A stretch of 64,000 nt of DNA from assembly GCA_963989385.1 (NCBI GenBank), contig OZ022499.1, forward strand, positions 49,589,757 to 49,653,756, written 5' to 3'. Below the pieces are notes generated by a model. It was given only the letters and a program-made list of their open reading frames with translations, did no database searches and was not told where the DNA came from. The stretch is from Ctena decussata. Its lineage: Eukaryota; Mollusca; Bivalvia; Lucinida; Lucinidae. The position numbers and the translations under genes were made by a program. This document shows, one piece after another, positions 34,701 to 42,054 of the stretch. The number at the start of each line of letters is the position of its first letter. Positions within the stretch are counted from its first letter, which is position 1.

Positions 34701-37700
34701 GCAGGTATGACATATATAAGAGCTTGGATGAGTTTGAAATTTGACCGGATTTGAGCACAGACTATGGAGTTAGCTGCCCTTGAGCGTTTGAAAAAAATCC
34801 CATAGTCTTATAATGGAGAAAACAACGTCATCACGTTTTCTTTTTTCATCGGATCCTCTTCATACTTGCAGGTAATGAGGATATGCATAAAAGCTTGGAT
34901 TAGTTAGCATTTTGGCTAGATCCCACCACTGACTATGGAGTACCTGCCCTGAGCATCCAAAAAATCAATGTCGCCACTTTGTCTTGGTTTCTACTGATCC
35001 GATCCTTTTCAAACTGGCAGGTAATGAGGAAATGCATAATATCTTAAACAAGTTCAAATTTTGGCCAGATCAGGCCAACCACTATGAAGTTAGCTGCCCT
35101 TGACAGCTCTGTCTATTGTGCTGTTGATCGGATACTTTTTAACTTGCATATATTAAATGAGGGCATACATAATGTTTTGGATGAGTTTAATTTTCAGCCT
35201 GATTGGACCACTGACTGTGGAGTTAGCTGCCCTTGAGCATCTTAAATATCCCTATAGGTTTACAATGTCTCTCAGGTGAGCAATTGTTGCCCTTTGGGCT
35301 ACTTGTTTTCTTTTTTTTATGTGTGTCAAGCTACTCTTTTTTCTTCTTCTAAATATCAAGAAACATAAATAGCCTAAAACGTCTTTTCAATATCCTAATT
35401 ATTATTACGATTTATATTTTATTGCATTTATCATTATTGTCCTTTATTTATAATACTTACTGACCAGGATTAGCATTAGGTCTGTATTTGAAAACAAAAA
35501 TCTGGCACAGAATTGCCTCCCTTTAATTTCTATTCATATCTGTTTCAGTTTGCTCTGTTTATCTTCTTCACTGAAGTGAGTTTTGTTTAAGGGTACTCAG
35601 AGATGTTGAATACTATTAAAAATATATATAATGATGTTCAAATTCTATTTTGGACTCAAAAATCGGCATATACAAGACAGAAATATAAAACTTGCATAAT
35701 ATGCGTAATTATTTTTACACCATAATTTATCAAACGTCTCGAATGTAATCCATATATAATACGCATATCGGAAGAAAGGCATTACGGGGTGAGCAACAAG
35801 TGAAGACAATGATCAGCCTGCACATATGTGGGTCAAATCTTTTTCCCAAATACAGTCCATGAATCCAAAGGACTCTTAAAAAAGACTTCTAGAAAAATAT
35901 TAAAACAAATTAAGTCTCTAAACGTAATGGGCATGTTGATTAGTGTAATTGTGAAACATGGCTATTGGCTCCTTTTCACCCAACAAGCCTCACTTTGATC
36001 TTTCCCTTAACCGATATTCGGCAGATCTGTCAGGTATTTTCACGGATCAGTTTGTTTATTAGCGAGTGGACCATAACAGGAGTGAGTGAGTGAGAGTGAA
36101 CTCGGGTTTAACGTCCCACCAACAACAAGGTCATATGGAGACGGGACCTCGGTTTAAAGTCTCATCCGAAAGACCGGAGAAGCGGGGGATCGAACTTGCG
36201 ACCCCTGGATTGGTAGTCCGGAGTGTTATCCACTACACTACAGCCGCTCCTACCATAACAGGATTAATGCCAACAGTTGTGTTTACTTACGCTGTCAAAA
36301 CAATTGAGGCAGTGAACTGTGAATACACATGTGTATCTCCTACTTGGCAGATGAAGTTTAGAGCAAAAAGGGCATGGCGCTGGAAAAAAGGGCATGGTGC
36401 TGGGGAAAAGGGGCATGGCGCGGCGCCATGCTAAAAGGGGCTAGGGGAAACACTACCTCTGCTCAAAATGCTCTGGCTGATAGTCTCCACATTTTATCAC
36501 GTCTACATGTTATGCTTCAGTTTTGTCACAACAATCAGAAAGCTCAGAAGTACCTGCTAGGTGGCATTGAAATGTTGGTCGGGGATGTTCACAAGGCTAC
36601 GCTCATGCCAAAGGTTCCGCACATCCTGAAAGAACTTTACGAGTGTGACATTGTGGATGAAGAGGTTCTCATTGAATGGGGTGGAAAGGTAAGCTGATTT
36701 CAGAGCCCAAGTTAACAGGCTGTACTTGATGATAATTAATGATAATATGAGCCGCAGCCTGAGAAAACCAATATAGTGGCATGTGCACTCAGGGAAGACT
36801 CAGATTTGTGCACCCAGCAAAGACTCAGATCAGCCCAGGCATCCACTCAGTCTGATCAGCCTTTGCTGTCAGCATGGAGGTAGCTTAGACCCTAAGTAGC
36901 TGCCCTTTAAGCACACAGCAAAGACTGATCAGACTGGGCGGATCTGAGTCTTTGCTGGGCAGACATGCAACTTTGTTGGTTTTCCCATGTCACTGCTCAG
37001 GTATCTGTTCTCTTTAAAAACACATTTTGAGACTGCTTGTTAGAATTGTTTCACCGAGATGGTTTTAATCAGTGGTCACAGCATAAGTTTTCTTGGAGAA
37101 ATAAGAAAAATTATCTCACAGTTACCATCTAATACTCCCTCGCAGCAAAGAACAGTTCAACATCTCAAAGAAATGAAAATAGCAGACTCGGCTTCACCGA
37201 GTCTGTTCTTGTGTTGTAATGTTACAGCTCTGACGATGCCCCCGGCACCAGCTTCATATTTCAGACTGACTCGGGATGAGCCCAATGATCCCAAACGACA
37301 ACAAAATATATAATCTATACCATTATGCTGTACGGCGATACTTCTTACTGCCGCCTCTTACAGGAGCAAATTCTTTCCTTTAAAGTTGACCCCCATTCAG
37401 CAGGGAAGCAAAACTGAAAATTGCAGAACTACTCCCCATGAAAGTATACCCTTCACCATAAACTGATCTCCATGATATGATACATGTTCTCTGAGGGTTA
37501 TACTTACAGTAAAAAATTGATTTGTGTTGCAGGTATCTAAGAAGTATGTTTCAAAAGATGTGTCGCAGCAGATTCACGATAAAGCTGAACCATTTATCAC
37601 GTGGCTGAAGGAAGCTGAGGAGGAGGAGAGTGACGAGGAGGACGAGGAAGTTGAGGTAAGGATGCTCAGAAAAAGTATTATTTTCTGGCAGCAGCGTAAA

Positions 37701-38666
37701 CTTTAAACTTTCCATTTAGCTCTGTTTTGTGACAAGTCATAGACCAGCAGGACATAGCATACCGCAACTTGTCAGTGTAAAGAACCATTGTGAGGCTTTG
37801 GAAATGTATCATGAGCCGCCACACATAATGGTTGGTGCTTAATATATCTGCAAACAGGACAAACTCAAGACCAGTCTGTTCATTTGTGAAGTGAAGCTGA
37901 AGCCTTCATTTTGTGCCTGTAGCTGCCGCAATGTCCATAAATATTGTGGGAACAGCAAGGCTCTAACCAGGGCAGACTGCACAAATGCGCAGGCTGATCT
38001 GAGCCTTTGCTGTTTGCACATGCGTTACGCACCATTTATTGCATGGCGCAACTTGCTTGTTTAAAAGTTTGAATTTCCAGAAACTGCACTAACTTGAAAA
38101 TAAAAGTACCACTAGGTGGTTTCTGCTTTTATCAGTTCTAAGAAAAATTTCAAGTTTAAAACTTCAATATTAGTCAGTGAAAATAAGCAAGCACAAAATT
38201 TTCCCAGCTTATAGGTATAATATGTGTGGGGAAGTGAATGATTTCACCATAAAATCGTACTGAAACTCGTTAGGCTTCTTGACAAGACAGTTTAGATAAA
38301 GTTCCTTGAGCAAATTTTTGCATTTGTAACAAACTGTAGGCCTAGAATATATCTAAACATGCTGGATTACCCTCATAACCAGTATACATCCAGGAAGCAA
38401 ATACATTTTGTATTTGGCAAAGGGAGGCACTCCTGTTGCATAAATTTTTTCTCCCATTTCCTATATTGTTTTAGACAGAGAAGATGCAAATGTCTCTAAT
38501 AAGTTAAACAGTCAGATCACTTAGATTTCTACATATATTACAGGTTGCATTTTCCACTACGGGCAAAGTTGGTGTGGAGACTGTGGCTCCGCCAAAGCCG
38601 GCAACTCCAGAATCAGATGAGAAAGCAGAGGAGGGAGAAGAGGAGATTGATATTGATGCCATTTAG
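16638..38666 (+). CDS. EIF5: Eukaryotic translation initiation factor 5 (eIF5), ten coding exons
   Basis: eIF5 is the GTPase-activating protein for eIF2 in the cytosolic 43S/48S initiation complex and bridges eIF2-beta, eIF3 and eIF1. Joined exons 16638-16712, 21084-21165, 22590-22762, 24018-24134, 25027-25209, 25885-26049, 27108-27269, 36521-36688, 37533-37655 and 38544-38666 give 456 residues (human 431), all with GT-AG introns and consistent phases. Visible: [19 protein letters not shown] with the GAP arginine finger at R16; zinc-finger cysteines C100, C103, C123, C126; a Lys/Glu-rich linker at about 150-230; the W2/HEAT region at about 250-410 with FCHNNQKAQ and [15 protein letters not shown]; and the acidic tail EEIDIDAI, as in human. 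Start choice: first residues match the family and the AUG context is strong. Intron 7 (9.25 kb) is swollen by nested transposons. The gene appears intact. Confidence 0.97.
17099..19023. mobile_element. Nested MITE with 27-bp perfect terminal inverted repeats
   Basis: The first 27 bases (TACTGTAAAACACTTATATT...) are the exact complement of bases 18997-19023. Subterminal TTTGGCGG words occur in both arms. A TA target is likely. It lies inside a family M MITE and carries a family E element. Superfamily not determined; Tc1/mariner is possible. Confidence 0.75.
17294..18648 (-). mobile_element. Helitron-like non-autonomous element, family E, with 146-bp array
   Basis: The + strand right end is a hairpin (ATGTCCCCCCTCACC/GGTGGGGGGACAT) preceded by a GACGCTGACGCCGACGCC tract, which is the left end in minus orientation. 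Eight tandem units carry GTGACCTTGA...TCAAGGTCAC. The word GACCTT starts at 17421, 17567, 17713, 17859, 18005, 18151, 18297 and 18443: seven intervals of exactly 146. In intron 1 of eIF5. Confidence 0.8.
19022..19957 (+). mobile_element. Helitron-like non-autonomous element, family A, copy 2
   Basis: Same ends as 1233-2260 (TACGCCCGTTTTGAAAAAA; right end AAACGGGCGTATTATGCGCC then GCTTGCGAAGCCCTTG). One unit is shortened, so the copy is about 90 bp smaller. It abuts the right end of the MITE at 17099-19023. Confidence 0.75.
20036..20114. repeat. Inverted repeat, about 29-bp arms
   Basis: The arm TTTGTCACCTTAGCGCAAAA... pairs with ...TTTTTACGCCAAGGTGACGAA after a 23-bp loop, with a few mismatches. 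It lies in the right arm of a disrupted family M MITE and may be a further small insertion. Confidence 0.6.
20166..20809. other. Intron 1 sequence without recognised feature
   Basis: No repeat family or coding signal was recognised. A few short fragments resemble one another (for example GGCAGAAGC and TTTGTCAAG words near 20350 and 20710) but no clear element could be drawn. Confidence 0.4.
20810..21010. mobile_element. Palindromic MITE, family M
   Basis: The centre is a hairpin, GAACTGTCTCGTTGAGACGG TTC, flanked by CCCCTCAT / ATGAGTGGTC words, TTGTGGCCCC / GGTCACAACATAT, and outer GGATAATT / AATTATTC arms. Intron 1 of eIF5, just upstream of exon 2. Confidence 0.7.
21084..21165 (+). CDS. EIF5: eIF5 coding exon 2 (residues 26-53)
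   Basis: Preceded by TTTACAG and followed by GTAAGT. Encodes [15 protein letters not shown] and SRPPT. It ends one base into a Tyr codon, completed by exon 3. Confidence 0.95.
21456..22085. mobile_element. piggyBac-like MITE
   Basis: It is bounded by TTAA on both sides. Termini are CCCTTAGACTGCT and its exact complement AGCAGTCTAAGGG. The TTAA target and CCCTT-type ends are hallmarks of piggyBac elements. It is about 620 bp between targets, with no transposase frame, in intron 2 of eIF5. A poly-A tract lies near 21675-21697. Confidence 0.8.
22590..22762 (+). CDS. EIF5: eIF5 coding exon 3 (residues 53-110)
   Basis: Preceded by AATTTCAG and followed by GTATGT. Encodes [17 protein letters not shown] and the first zinc-finger pair CQEC (C100, C103). 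Confidence 0.95.
22800..22990. mobile_element. Palindromic MITE, family M
   Basis: Contains the GGATAATTTATGGATAATTT arm, the TCTAATGAGGAGTCACTCC centre half and the right arm with AATTATCCTCAAAACC ... GGAGCTCTGAG. Diverged copy in intron 3 of eIF5. Confidence 0.55.
23010..23190. mobile_element. Palindromic MITE, family M
   Basis: Core: ATCGTGATCCCTCATAGAAC, then a duplicated CTCTGGGAGACAGT word, then GTTGAGGGGTCACAATGTAT. Flanked by GGGATAATTTT and AATTATC arms. Intron 3 of eIF5. Confidence 0.6.
23480..23800 (-). mobile_element. Helitron-like element remnant, minus orientation
   Basis: Read on the minus strand it starts CTTATACTCCGCCACACTTT and AGTGGGGTATTAT, a hairpin-like left end, followed by GTGTGTGTCTGTCC (microsatellite). 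Body words such as TGTCTGTAGTTTC follow. The right end was not identified, so it is probably truncated. Intron 3 of eIF5. Confidence 0.45.
24018..24134 (+). CDS. EIF5: eIF5 coding exon 4 (residues 111-149)
   Basis: Preceded by TTTTCAG and followed by GTTTGT, a slightly weak donor. Encodes the second zinc pair CIAC (C123, C126) and [14 protein letters not shown], typical of the eIF5/eIF2-beta zinc domain. Confidence 0.95.
24557..24591. repeat. Poly-G tract of about 35 bases
   Basis: An uninterrupted G run in intron 4 of eIF5. Homopolymers of this length are prone to sequencing error and may form quadruplexes. Confidence 0.95.
25027..25209 (+). CDS. EIF5: eIF5 coding exon 5 (residues 150-210, linker)
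   Basis: Preceded by TTTTCAG and followed by GTATGT. Encodes a low-complexity linker rich in Ser, Lys and Glu (for example [12 protein letters not shown]), longer than in vertebrates and accounting for part of the extra protein length. Confidence 0.93.
25250..25480. mobile_element. Palindromic MITE, family M, with extra half-core
   Basis: The core TGTGACCCCTCATTAGAACC / GGTTCTAATGAGGGGTCACA is nearly perfect (25314-25370). The right half-core (GAGACGATTCTAATGAGGGG) is then repeated once more at about 25380-25413. Outer arms end in TCTTATCTGGAGCTCTGAGA. Intron 5 of eIF5. Confidence 0.75.
25551..25587. repeat. Perfect 14-bp inverted repeat
   Basis: GATCTAGATCTGTC and its complement GACAGATCTAGATC are separated by nine bases. 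Intron 5 of eIF5; possibly the centre of a small MITE. Confidence 0.8.
25885..26049 (+). CDS. EIF5: eIF5 coding exon 6 (residues 211-265)
   Basis: Preceded by GAGCAG and followed by GTAATT. Encodes an acidic stretch with [11 protein letters not shown], comparable to the acidic/Trp motif DDDWG of human eIF5, and the start of the W2 domain (NLFYNFLK). Confidence 0.94.
26899..26964. repeat. Hairpin of 31-bp arms, MITE related to family N
   Basis: GTGACAAGCGAAGGCTCAGA... pairs with ...GAGCCTTTGCTTGTCAC around a TTAT loop with two or three mismatches. The CTCAGATCAGACTGCAC part resembles the inner words of family N. Intron 6 of eIF5, 140 bp before exon 7. Confidence 0.75.
27108..27269 (+). CDS. 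EIF5: eIF5 coding exon 7 (residues 266-319)
   Basis: Preceded by TTTTGTAG and followed by GTAAGT. Encodes the W2 helices with [15 protein letters not shown] and ends in RKLLLR, which joins FCHNN of exon 8 across the 9.25-kb intron. Confidence 0.95.
27305..29200. mobile_element. Palindromic MITE, family M, split by a family F element
   Basis: The left part (AGGGATAATTTTCC ... CCCCTCATTAGAACC) ends at about 27410. The right part (AATGAGGGGTCACCACGTAT ... TTTATCTGGAAGCTCTG) resumes at about 29112. Start of intron 7 of eIF5. Confidence 0.65.
27424..29112 (-). mobile_element. Helitron-like non-autonomous element, family F
   Basis: The + strand right end ATATGTCTCCCGACCCTG / GGGGGGAGACAT, preceded by GACAGACAGACGGACAG, is a hairpin plus microsatellite and marks minus orientation. 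Units marked by GTATAAATG occur at 27777, 27924, 28092, 28259, 28416, 28584, 28752 and 28920, with spacings of 147, 168, 167, 157, 168, 168 and 168. In reverse complement the unit resembles family D (CTCTATAACTTGAA, AAGAATGGTAACTC, GAGTTATTTCCC). Confidence 0.75.
29478..31885 (+). mobile_element. Helitron-like non-autonomous element, family H, copy 1 (interrupted, right end lost)
   Basis: The left end is TAGCTCACCAGAGCCGAAGG then CTCCGGGGGAGCTTATAG, followed by a GTCGTC tract. Units of roughly 300-330 bp carry TTTGGTTGCTATGGCAACTT. A family G element is inserted at 30484. After it a few bases of H sequence (TTAGCTATGTGTTTTTG) continue before a second H copy begins at 31886. Intron 7 of eIF5. 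Confidence 0.7.
30484..31863 (+). mobile_element. Helitron-like non-autonomous element, family G, with 145-bp array
   Basis: The left hairpin TATCCCCTCAC...GTGAGGGGATA is followed by a GTACGTAAGTACGTA-rich tract. The right end is GTGAGGGGATTTG, stem ATCGC-CT-GCGAT, then GCCTTG. The word CAAGGTCACTGTGG (or its variant) starts at 30691, 30836, 30981, 31126, 31270, 31415, 31560 and 31707: spacings 145, 145, 145, 144, 145, 145, 147. Confidence 0.8.
31886..33001 (+). mobile_element. Helitron-like non-autonomous element, family H, copy 2
   Basis: Same left end as copy 1 with a GTCGTC tract. The right end is CTGGTGAGC, then a stem GTGGCCCGTGGGCC, then TCTTG before T. It contains a G run near 32711-32727. 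Intron 7 of eIF5. Confidence 0.75.
33005..33164. mobile_element. Palindromic MITE, family M (right end cut by hAT-like element)
   Basis: TGTGACCTTTCAGTAGAGCT ... GCATTCTAATGAGAGGTCAC forms the core; the right arm ends ATCTTATCTAGACCTCT. The tail seems to resume after 36454 (ACCTCTGCTC). Confidence 0.6.
33486..35305 (+). mobile_element. Helitron-like non-autonomous element, family I
   Basis: The left end is TAGCTCATCTGAGCCGAAGG then CTCAGAGGTGAGC. The right end is CAGGTGAGCAATTG, stem GCCCTTTGGGC, then TACTTG. The body has units with GAGTTCGAAATTTGGCCGGA and TTAGCTGCCCTTGAGC. A block of family G units interrupts it at about 34106-34672. Confidence 0.7.
34106..34672 (+). repeat. Block of family G tandem units without family G ends
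   Basis: About four units with TTTTTAGAAAAACTTTGTCA, AATGTAGGGCATGACAATAT and AAGGTCAAGGTCACTGTGGC sit inside family I. Neither the TATCCCCTCAC left hairpin nor the GCCTTG right end of family G is present. Confidence 0.75.
35306..36069. other. Inner part of the hAT-like element, nothing recognised
   Basis: AT-rich sequence between the family I right end and the SINE. No open frame with a recognisable transposase motif was found on either strand. Confidence 0.4.
36082..36251 (-). mobile_element. tRNA-derived Meta-type SINE, full length
   Basis: It is flanked by a perfect 12-bp target duplication ACCATAACAGGA (36070-36081 and 36252-36263). On the minus strand it starts with a tRNA-like head (A-box region TAGTGTAGTGGATAACACTC, B-box AAGTTCGATCC). 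A conserved core follows, CTTTCGGATGAGACTTTAAA CCGAGGTC, of the kind reported for MetaSINEs. The tail is a CTCA repeat. A partial copy lies at 49962-50115. Confidence 0.85.
36521..36688 (+). CDS. EIF5: eIF5 coding exon 8 (residues 320-375)
   Basis: Preceded by ATGCTTCAG and followed by GTAAGC. Encodes [37 protein letters not shown] and IEWGGK, core W2 sequence. The acceptor lies only 66 bp after the end of an inserted hAT-like element. Confidence 0.95.
36748..36999. mobile_element. Palindromic MITE, family N, copy 2
   Basis: TGAGCCGCAGCCTGAGAAAA at the left, GGTTTTCCCATGTCACTGCTCA at the right (split here for length). Inner CAGATCAGCCCAGGCATCC and partner. Intron 8 of eIF5. Confidence 0.65.
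37027..37145. mobile_element. Palindromic MITE, family M, partial
   Basis: GTTAGAATTGTTTCACCGAG ATGGTTTTAATCAGTGGTC core and a right arm with AAAAATTATCTCACAGTTACC. Intron 8 of eIF5. Confidence 0.5.
37355..37480. mobile_element. MITE fragment, family P
   Basis: Shares GGAGCAAATTCTTTCCTTTA and CCCATTCAGCAGGGAAGCAA words with 40440-40600, 41885-42050 and the hairpin at 61520-61569. Intron 8 of eIF5. Confidence 0.45.
37533..37655 (+). CDS. EIF5: eIF5 coding exon 9 (residues 376-416)
   Basis: Preceded by TTGCAG and followed by GTAAGG. Encodes [19 protein letters not shown] and [16 protein letters not shown], the last W2 helices with AA-box 2, which contacts eIF2-beta and eIF3c in known structures. 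Confidence 0.95.
37812..38052. mobile_element. Palindromic MITE, family N, copy 3 (diverged)
   Basis: Left end TGAGCCGCCACACATAATGG; the right part contains CATTTATTGCATGGCGCAAC. Inner arms have CAAACAGGACAAACTCAAGA and GCAGGCTGATCTGAGCCTTT. Intron 9 of eIF5. Confidence 0.5.
38544..38666 (+). CDS. EIF5: eIF5 coding exon 10 and stop (residues 417-456)
   Basis: Preceded by ATTACAG; ends TTTAG after EEIDIDAI. The tail matches the acidic C-terminus of animal eIF5. The variable first half shows no recognised motif. Confidence 0.94.
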   Translation, partial: VAFSTTGKVGVETVAPPKPATPESDEKAEEGEEEIDIDAI

Positions 38667-38984
38667 AATGGATAGTCAGCTTTTGACAGCTTCAAATATG
38701 TGCCGCTCCAAGACAAATGCATTCCCATGCTATATTGATCAGCCTAGACTTGGGCTAGACTGGCTGTGAAGGGTAGTTAGAGTACAACATTTACTGTAAA
38801 TATTTGGAGACAGAAAATAGGTGAAAAATTGTGGTTTGGACTTCCATATTTGAACAGGACTTGTCTATTTTTGGACGAGTCCTGTTTAAATATGGGAGTC
38901 TGTACCACAGTTTATAGCACCTATTTACCGTCGACGATATTCTTTGGCAAACCTTGAAGACCCAAATTAGGATCTACACCGGTT
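38667..38984 (+). other. Probable start of eIF5 3' untranslated region
   Basis: Single-copy-looking sequence directly after the eIF5 stop. It includes an imperfect inverted repeat, CTTCCATATTTGAACAGGAC... with ...GTCCTGTTTAAATATGGGAG (38849-38909). The nearest clean AATAAA downstream is at 41702, with another at 43456, both in repeat-rich DNA, so the mRNA end is undetermined. Confidence 0.4.
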
Positions 38985-39225
38985 GCCCAAGAGTAAATGT
39001 CAAAATATAGAGGACATTACATTATTGAACTCGGAGCTTGAGATAGTGGGATCATCTGATAATTATGAGATCATTTTCTTCTTTCTGCATAAAAACATAT
39101 GTTGTGACCCCTCATTAGAGCCATCTCGGTGATATGGTTCTCATGAGGGGTCCCAATGTATGTTTCAATGAAGAATTAGAAACATTTTATCCCTGAATTA
39201 TCACCAGTTAATCACCATGTCTCCA
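38985..39225. mobile_element. Palindromic MITE, family M
   Basis: Core TTGTGACCCCTCATTAGAGC / TTCTCATGAGGGGTCCCAAT with a GATATGG centre; arms CTGATAATTATGAG and TTATCCCTGAATTATCACC. Possibly within the eIF5 3' UTR. Confidence 0.65.
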
Positions 39226-39364
39226 GTTCTTGTCAGCTGTTAGTAAATGGTGCAGACCTTAATCAAACTGGTCCTTGTGATCAGTCTGATCTGGGTCTAC
39301 ACTGTTCACTGCACAACATTTCTGTCCAAATACTTAAGAGTAAATTCTGTAACATACTCAGAGC

Positions 39365-39545
39365 TGGAGATTAAAATTGGATAATTTAAGAAAAATTTTG
39401 CTTATTCTTCTTCAAAACTTATGTTGTGATCCTCATGAAAACTGTCTTACCGAGATGGTTCTATTGGGGGAATACAATGTGGTTTTATGGAAATACAAGG
39501 AAAATTATTCCGAATTATTGTTAGGTAATACTCTTATCTTCAGAT
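39365..39545. mobile_element. Palindromic MITE, family M
   Basis: GGATAATTTAAGAAAAATTT arm, TGTTGTGATCCTCATGAAAA, CGAGATGGTTCTATTGGGGG core half, and right arm ATTATTCCGAATTATTG ... CTCTTATCTTCAG. Confidence 0.6.
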
Positions 39546-40174
39546 TGGATGCTGAGCGACAGGGTAGTCAGAGTATACGCTGACCTGCATAGTGTAGGAT
39601 GTGTTCTCTTGAGGCGGCTTATATTGATAGATAAAAATTGATTGGAAACATTTCTAAAACAATTTTTCAAAACTTTTAATAGAACTTTCCCATTGTACAG
39701 TTGAATTATTTTCTTGATAAGATCATTGACAGTTTTGCTGCATGCTTGTTTATAAATCGCAATCAAAATCAGCATATTGTGTACATAAGCAGATGTTTTG
39801 GGGAATAATTTGGTGAACATCTAAAGCATTTATCATTTTGGTTTTTATTCTATTTGATATTTATCATTAATATTGTGGTGATTATTTTTCTTGCATCAGT
39901 GCTGAAAAGTTAGCTTATTGTGATAAACGTGAAGATTTATATATTGTGAATAACGAGCCATGATTCTGGAGGGGAAGAAACGTGTGATATTGTAGTCATT
40001 AGTGCTTGGTAGTATTATCTATATGTAGAAAATATATTTTGTCTTCAAAAGAACCTCAGTATTGGAAGACCCATAAATTGGCATACAGGCAGAGAGGACA
40101 GCCTTGCATGTCCCAGCAGCAGAGCTCTTGTTAAAGGGAGTATTGGGAGACACTTCCGGTACAACTTCTTTAAA
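39546..40174. other. Intergenic, no recognised gene
   Basis: AT-rich unique-looking sequence. Near 40115-40135 the word CAGCAGCAGAGCTCTTGTT resembles the right end of a Helitron-like element (compare GACAGCTCTTG of family C), so a remnant may be present. Confidence 0.35.
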
Positions 40175-40412
40175 TGAGACCTGACCCGAGAAAACCAGTA
40201 AAGTGGTTATTCGGCCAGCGCAGACTCAGATCAGCCTGGGCATCCGCCCAGTCTGATCAGACTCTTCCCTGAGTGCTTAAAGGTTAGGTAAGGGTCTGAG
40301 CTACCTGCATGCGGACAGCGAAGACTCTGATCAGTCTAGGCGGATGCCGAGGCTGATCCGAGTCTTCACTGGACGCACAACCACTTTGTTGGTTTTCTCC
40401 TGTTTCGGCTCA
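40175..40412. mobile_element. Palindromic MITE, family N, copy 4
   Basis: TGAGACCTGACCCGAGAAAA left, GTTTTCTCCTGTTTCGGCTCA right (complementary with few mismatches), AA on both sides. Inner CAGCCTGGGCATCCGCC and GGCGGATGCCGAGGCTG arms. Confidence 0.75.
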
Positions 40413-40439
40413 AATGTTTTATGGTAGGTCACTTAGGTG

Positions 40440-40700
40440 AATGGATAAACTTTCAGGACAAACAATTGCCATTTTCATCTGTGCCTCCCTTCTCAATTGG
40501 AGAATATTCATTCCTTTAAGAGTAGACCACTTTGGAAGGGTTATGTCATTCAGGGGAGGAAACAGGAAATCACAAAAATTGTCTCTCTTTGAAAAAAATG
40601 GCAGAAAAGCATGGCAGTGGTGCCTGAGGGAGGTAGTTCCTGGCAGGGATCCACAAGATATGTTGGTGAAATAAGAAATTGTGGCAAAATTATCAAATAC
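40440..40700. mobile_element. MITE fragments, families P and M
   Basis: Contains CCTCCCTTCTCAATTGGAGA and TCCTTTAAGAGTAGACCACT (family P words, compare 41885-42050), then a half family M arm (GATATGTTGGTGAAATAAG ... AAAATTATCAAATAC). Confidence 0.4.
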
Positions 40701-41164
40701 ATCTCTGTGATGCAGTATGATAGTATGGGTCCAAGGTTTGTGATGGGTCTTCCAGGTTTACCGTTATTATACTCGTTACCGTTAGAAAGGCATACGACTA
40801 ATGGCTTGATCAGGCTGCAAAGGTATGCAGGCTAGTCTGGTCTTTAGTTGTATGGTTTAGAGAGCTTGCAGGTTTTCCAATATTCAGGTTCGACTGTTCA
40901 CTCCAAGAACCTTCTGCTTTTGTCTCTCTTCCCTAGCTTTTTATTCCACCAATTATTTTCCTGTTGTTTCTTCAGTGTGTGTAAATAACATTTCTAACAT
41001 AGAAATATGTACATTTATCCCAGAATTTGCTTTTCTTTCCTGTAGTTACTGTTACATTTTAAAATACATTTTGAGAAGGGTGATTTCTATTATTTTAAAG
41101 TACATTTTGAGAAGGGTGATTTCTATTTACTATAATTGGCAGAGCATAAGTTGAAATTTCAGAT

Positions 41165-41330
41165 ACATAATTTGGATAATTTCTGTTAAATCTGTGTAAA
41201 ACTTGTGTTGTGACCCCTCATCTGAACCAAATCACACTTCAGATAAGGGGGCAAAACAATGTTTTTGAAGGGAAATGCAGAAAAATTATCCCGCAATTAC
41301 AATCAAATACTCTTCCATCTAGAGTTCTGT
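41165..41330. mobile_element. Palindromic MITE, family M
   Basis: TTGTGTTGTGACCCCTCATC, AGATAAGGGGGCAAAACAAT core and AAAAATTATCCCGCAATTAC ... TCTTCCATCTAGAGTTCTG right arm. Confidence 0.6.
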
Positions 41331-41884
41331 AATTGCACCAGGCAGCCCAGTAATATGTCTGAATGGTGGCCTATCCTGTGAAATATGGTTCAACTTATTC
41401 TGTGCCAGCTATAAAGTCCAACACTTTGAAAACAGATCCAAATTAGTGGAAATACTGCTATAAGCAGAAAAGAAATAAAAAAAAACTTGTACAGTTAGAC
41501 TCAAAAGAAAATAAAACAGTAAAAAGCCAATACTTTACACATAAGAAACAAAATTTTACATCGATGTTCAAATGTACAACAGGTCAACGTTAGCCATTTA
41601 GGCTATTTTACCAACAGAACACTATTTAGTGGAGCAATGTGTTTTCAATGCTTTATGTACATGTATATTACTCATACCATTAAAAACATTCTAAATACAA
41701 CAATAAAACTTGTGATATACTCATAATGACCTCAGATTCCAAGAGTATAGGGCTTAATTAGAAATGTAAATTATTGATATATGTATTGAAAGGGTGTCAA
41801 GGACTAAGATGGAAGTTTTTTACCATCTGTAACCAAAATACTACCAGACAATGCATCCATTTCTTTAATACAATTCATTCTCCA
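41331..41884. other. Intergenic, possible polyadenylation signal
   Basis: AT-rich. An AATAAA lies at 41702-41707. No gene or repeat recognised. It could serve the eIF5 transcript if the 3' UTR is about 3 kb, but nothing in the sequence proves this. Confidence 0.3.
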
Positions 41885-42050
41885 TCCTCAAGGTGACTGG
41901 GTTCACTTTCAAGGGAAGCAACCCTGCCATTTTCCATTTTGCCTCCCTTCTCAATAAGGGTCAACTCTTAAAGGACAGAATTTTCTTCCTTTTAAAAGTA
42001 GACCTCATTTTTCAAAGGCTTGACTACCCAGGGAAACAAACAGAAAGTCA
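41885..42050. mobile_element. MITE, family P
   Basis: CCTCAAGGTGACTGGGTTCA ... GGGAAGCAACCCTGCC ... TGCCTCCCTTCTCAATAAGG ... GACAGAATTTTCTTCCTTTT. Shares these words with 37355, 40440 and 61520. Confidence 0.45.
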
Positions 42051-42054
42051 CAAA

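Larger units (their letters stand above)
33165..36454. mobile_element. hAT-like non-autonomous element carrying a Helitron-like element and a SINE
   Basis: Termini AGTGTTTCCCCC and GGGGAAACACT are inverted repeats, flanked by matching ACCTCT (left ACCTCTT, right ACCTCTG), consistent with an about 8-bp target duplication of the hAT type. Subterminal AAAAGGGCATGG words lie in both arms. Inside are family I (33486-35305) and a SINE (36082-36251). No transposase was seen. It ends 66 bp before eIF5 exon 8. Confidence 0.65.

Noticed and set aside
36090..36434. 114-codon open frame upstream of eIF5 exon 8, as a possible extra exon
   Set aside because: Most of it is SINE sequence read antisense plus GGGCATGG repeats of the hAT-like element; exon 7 joins exon 8 directly with conserved protein sequence.
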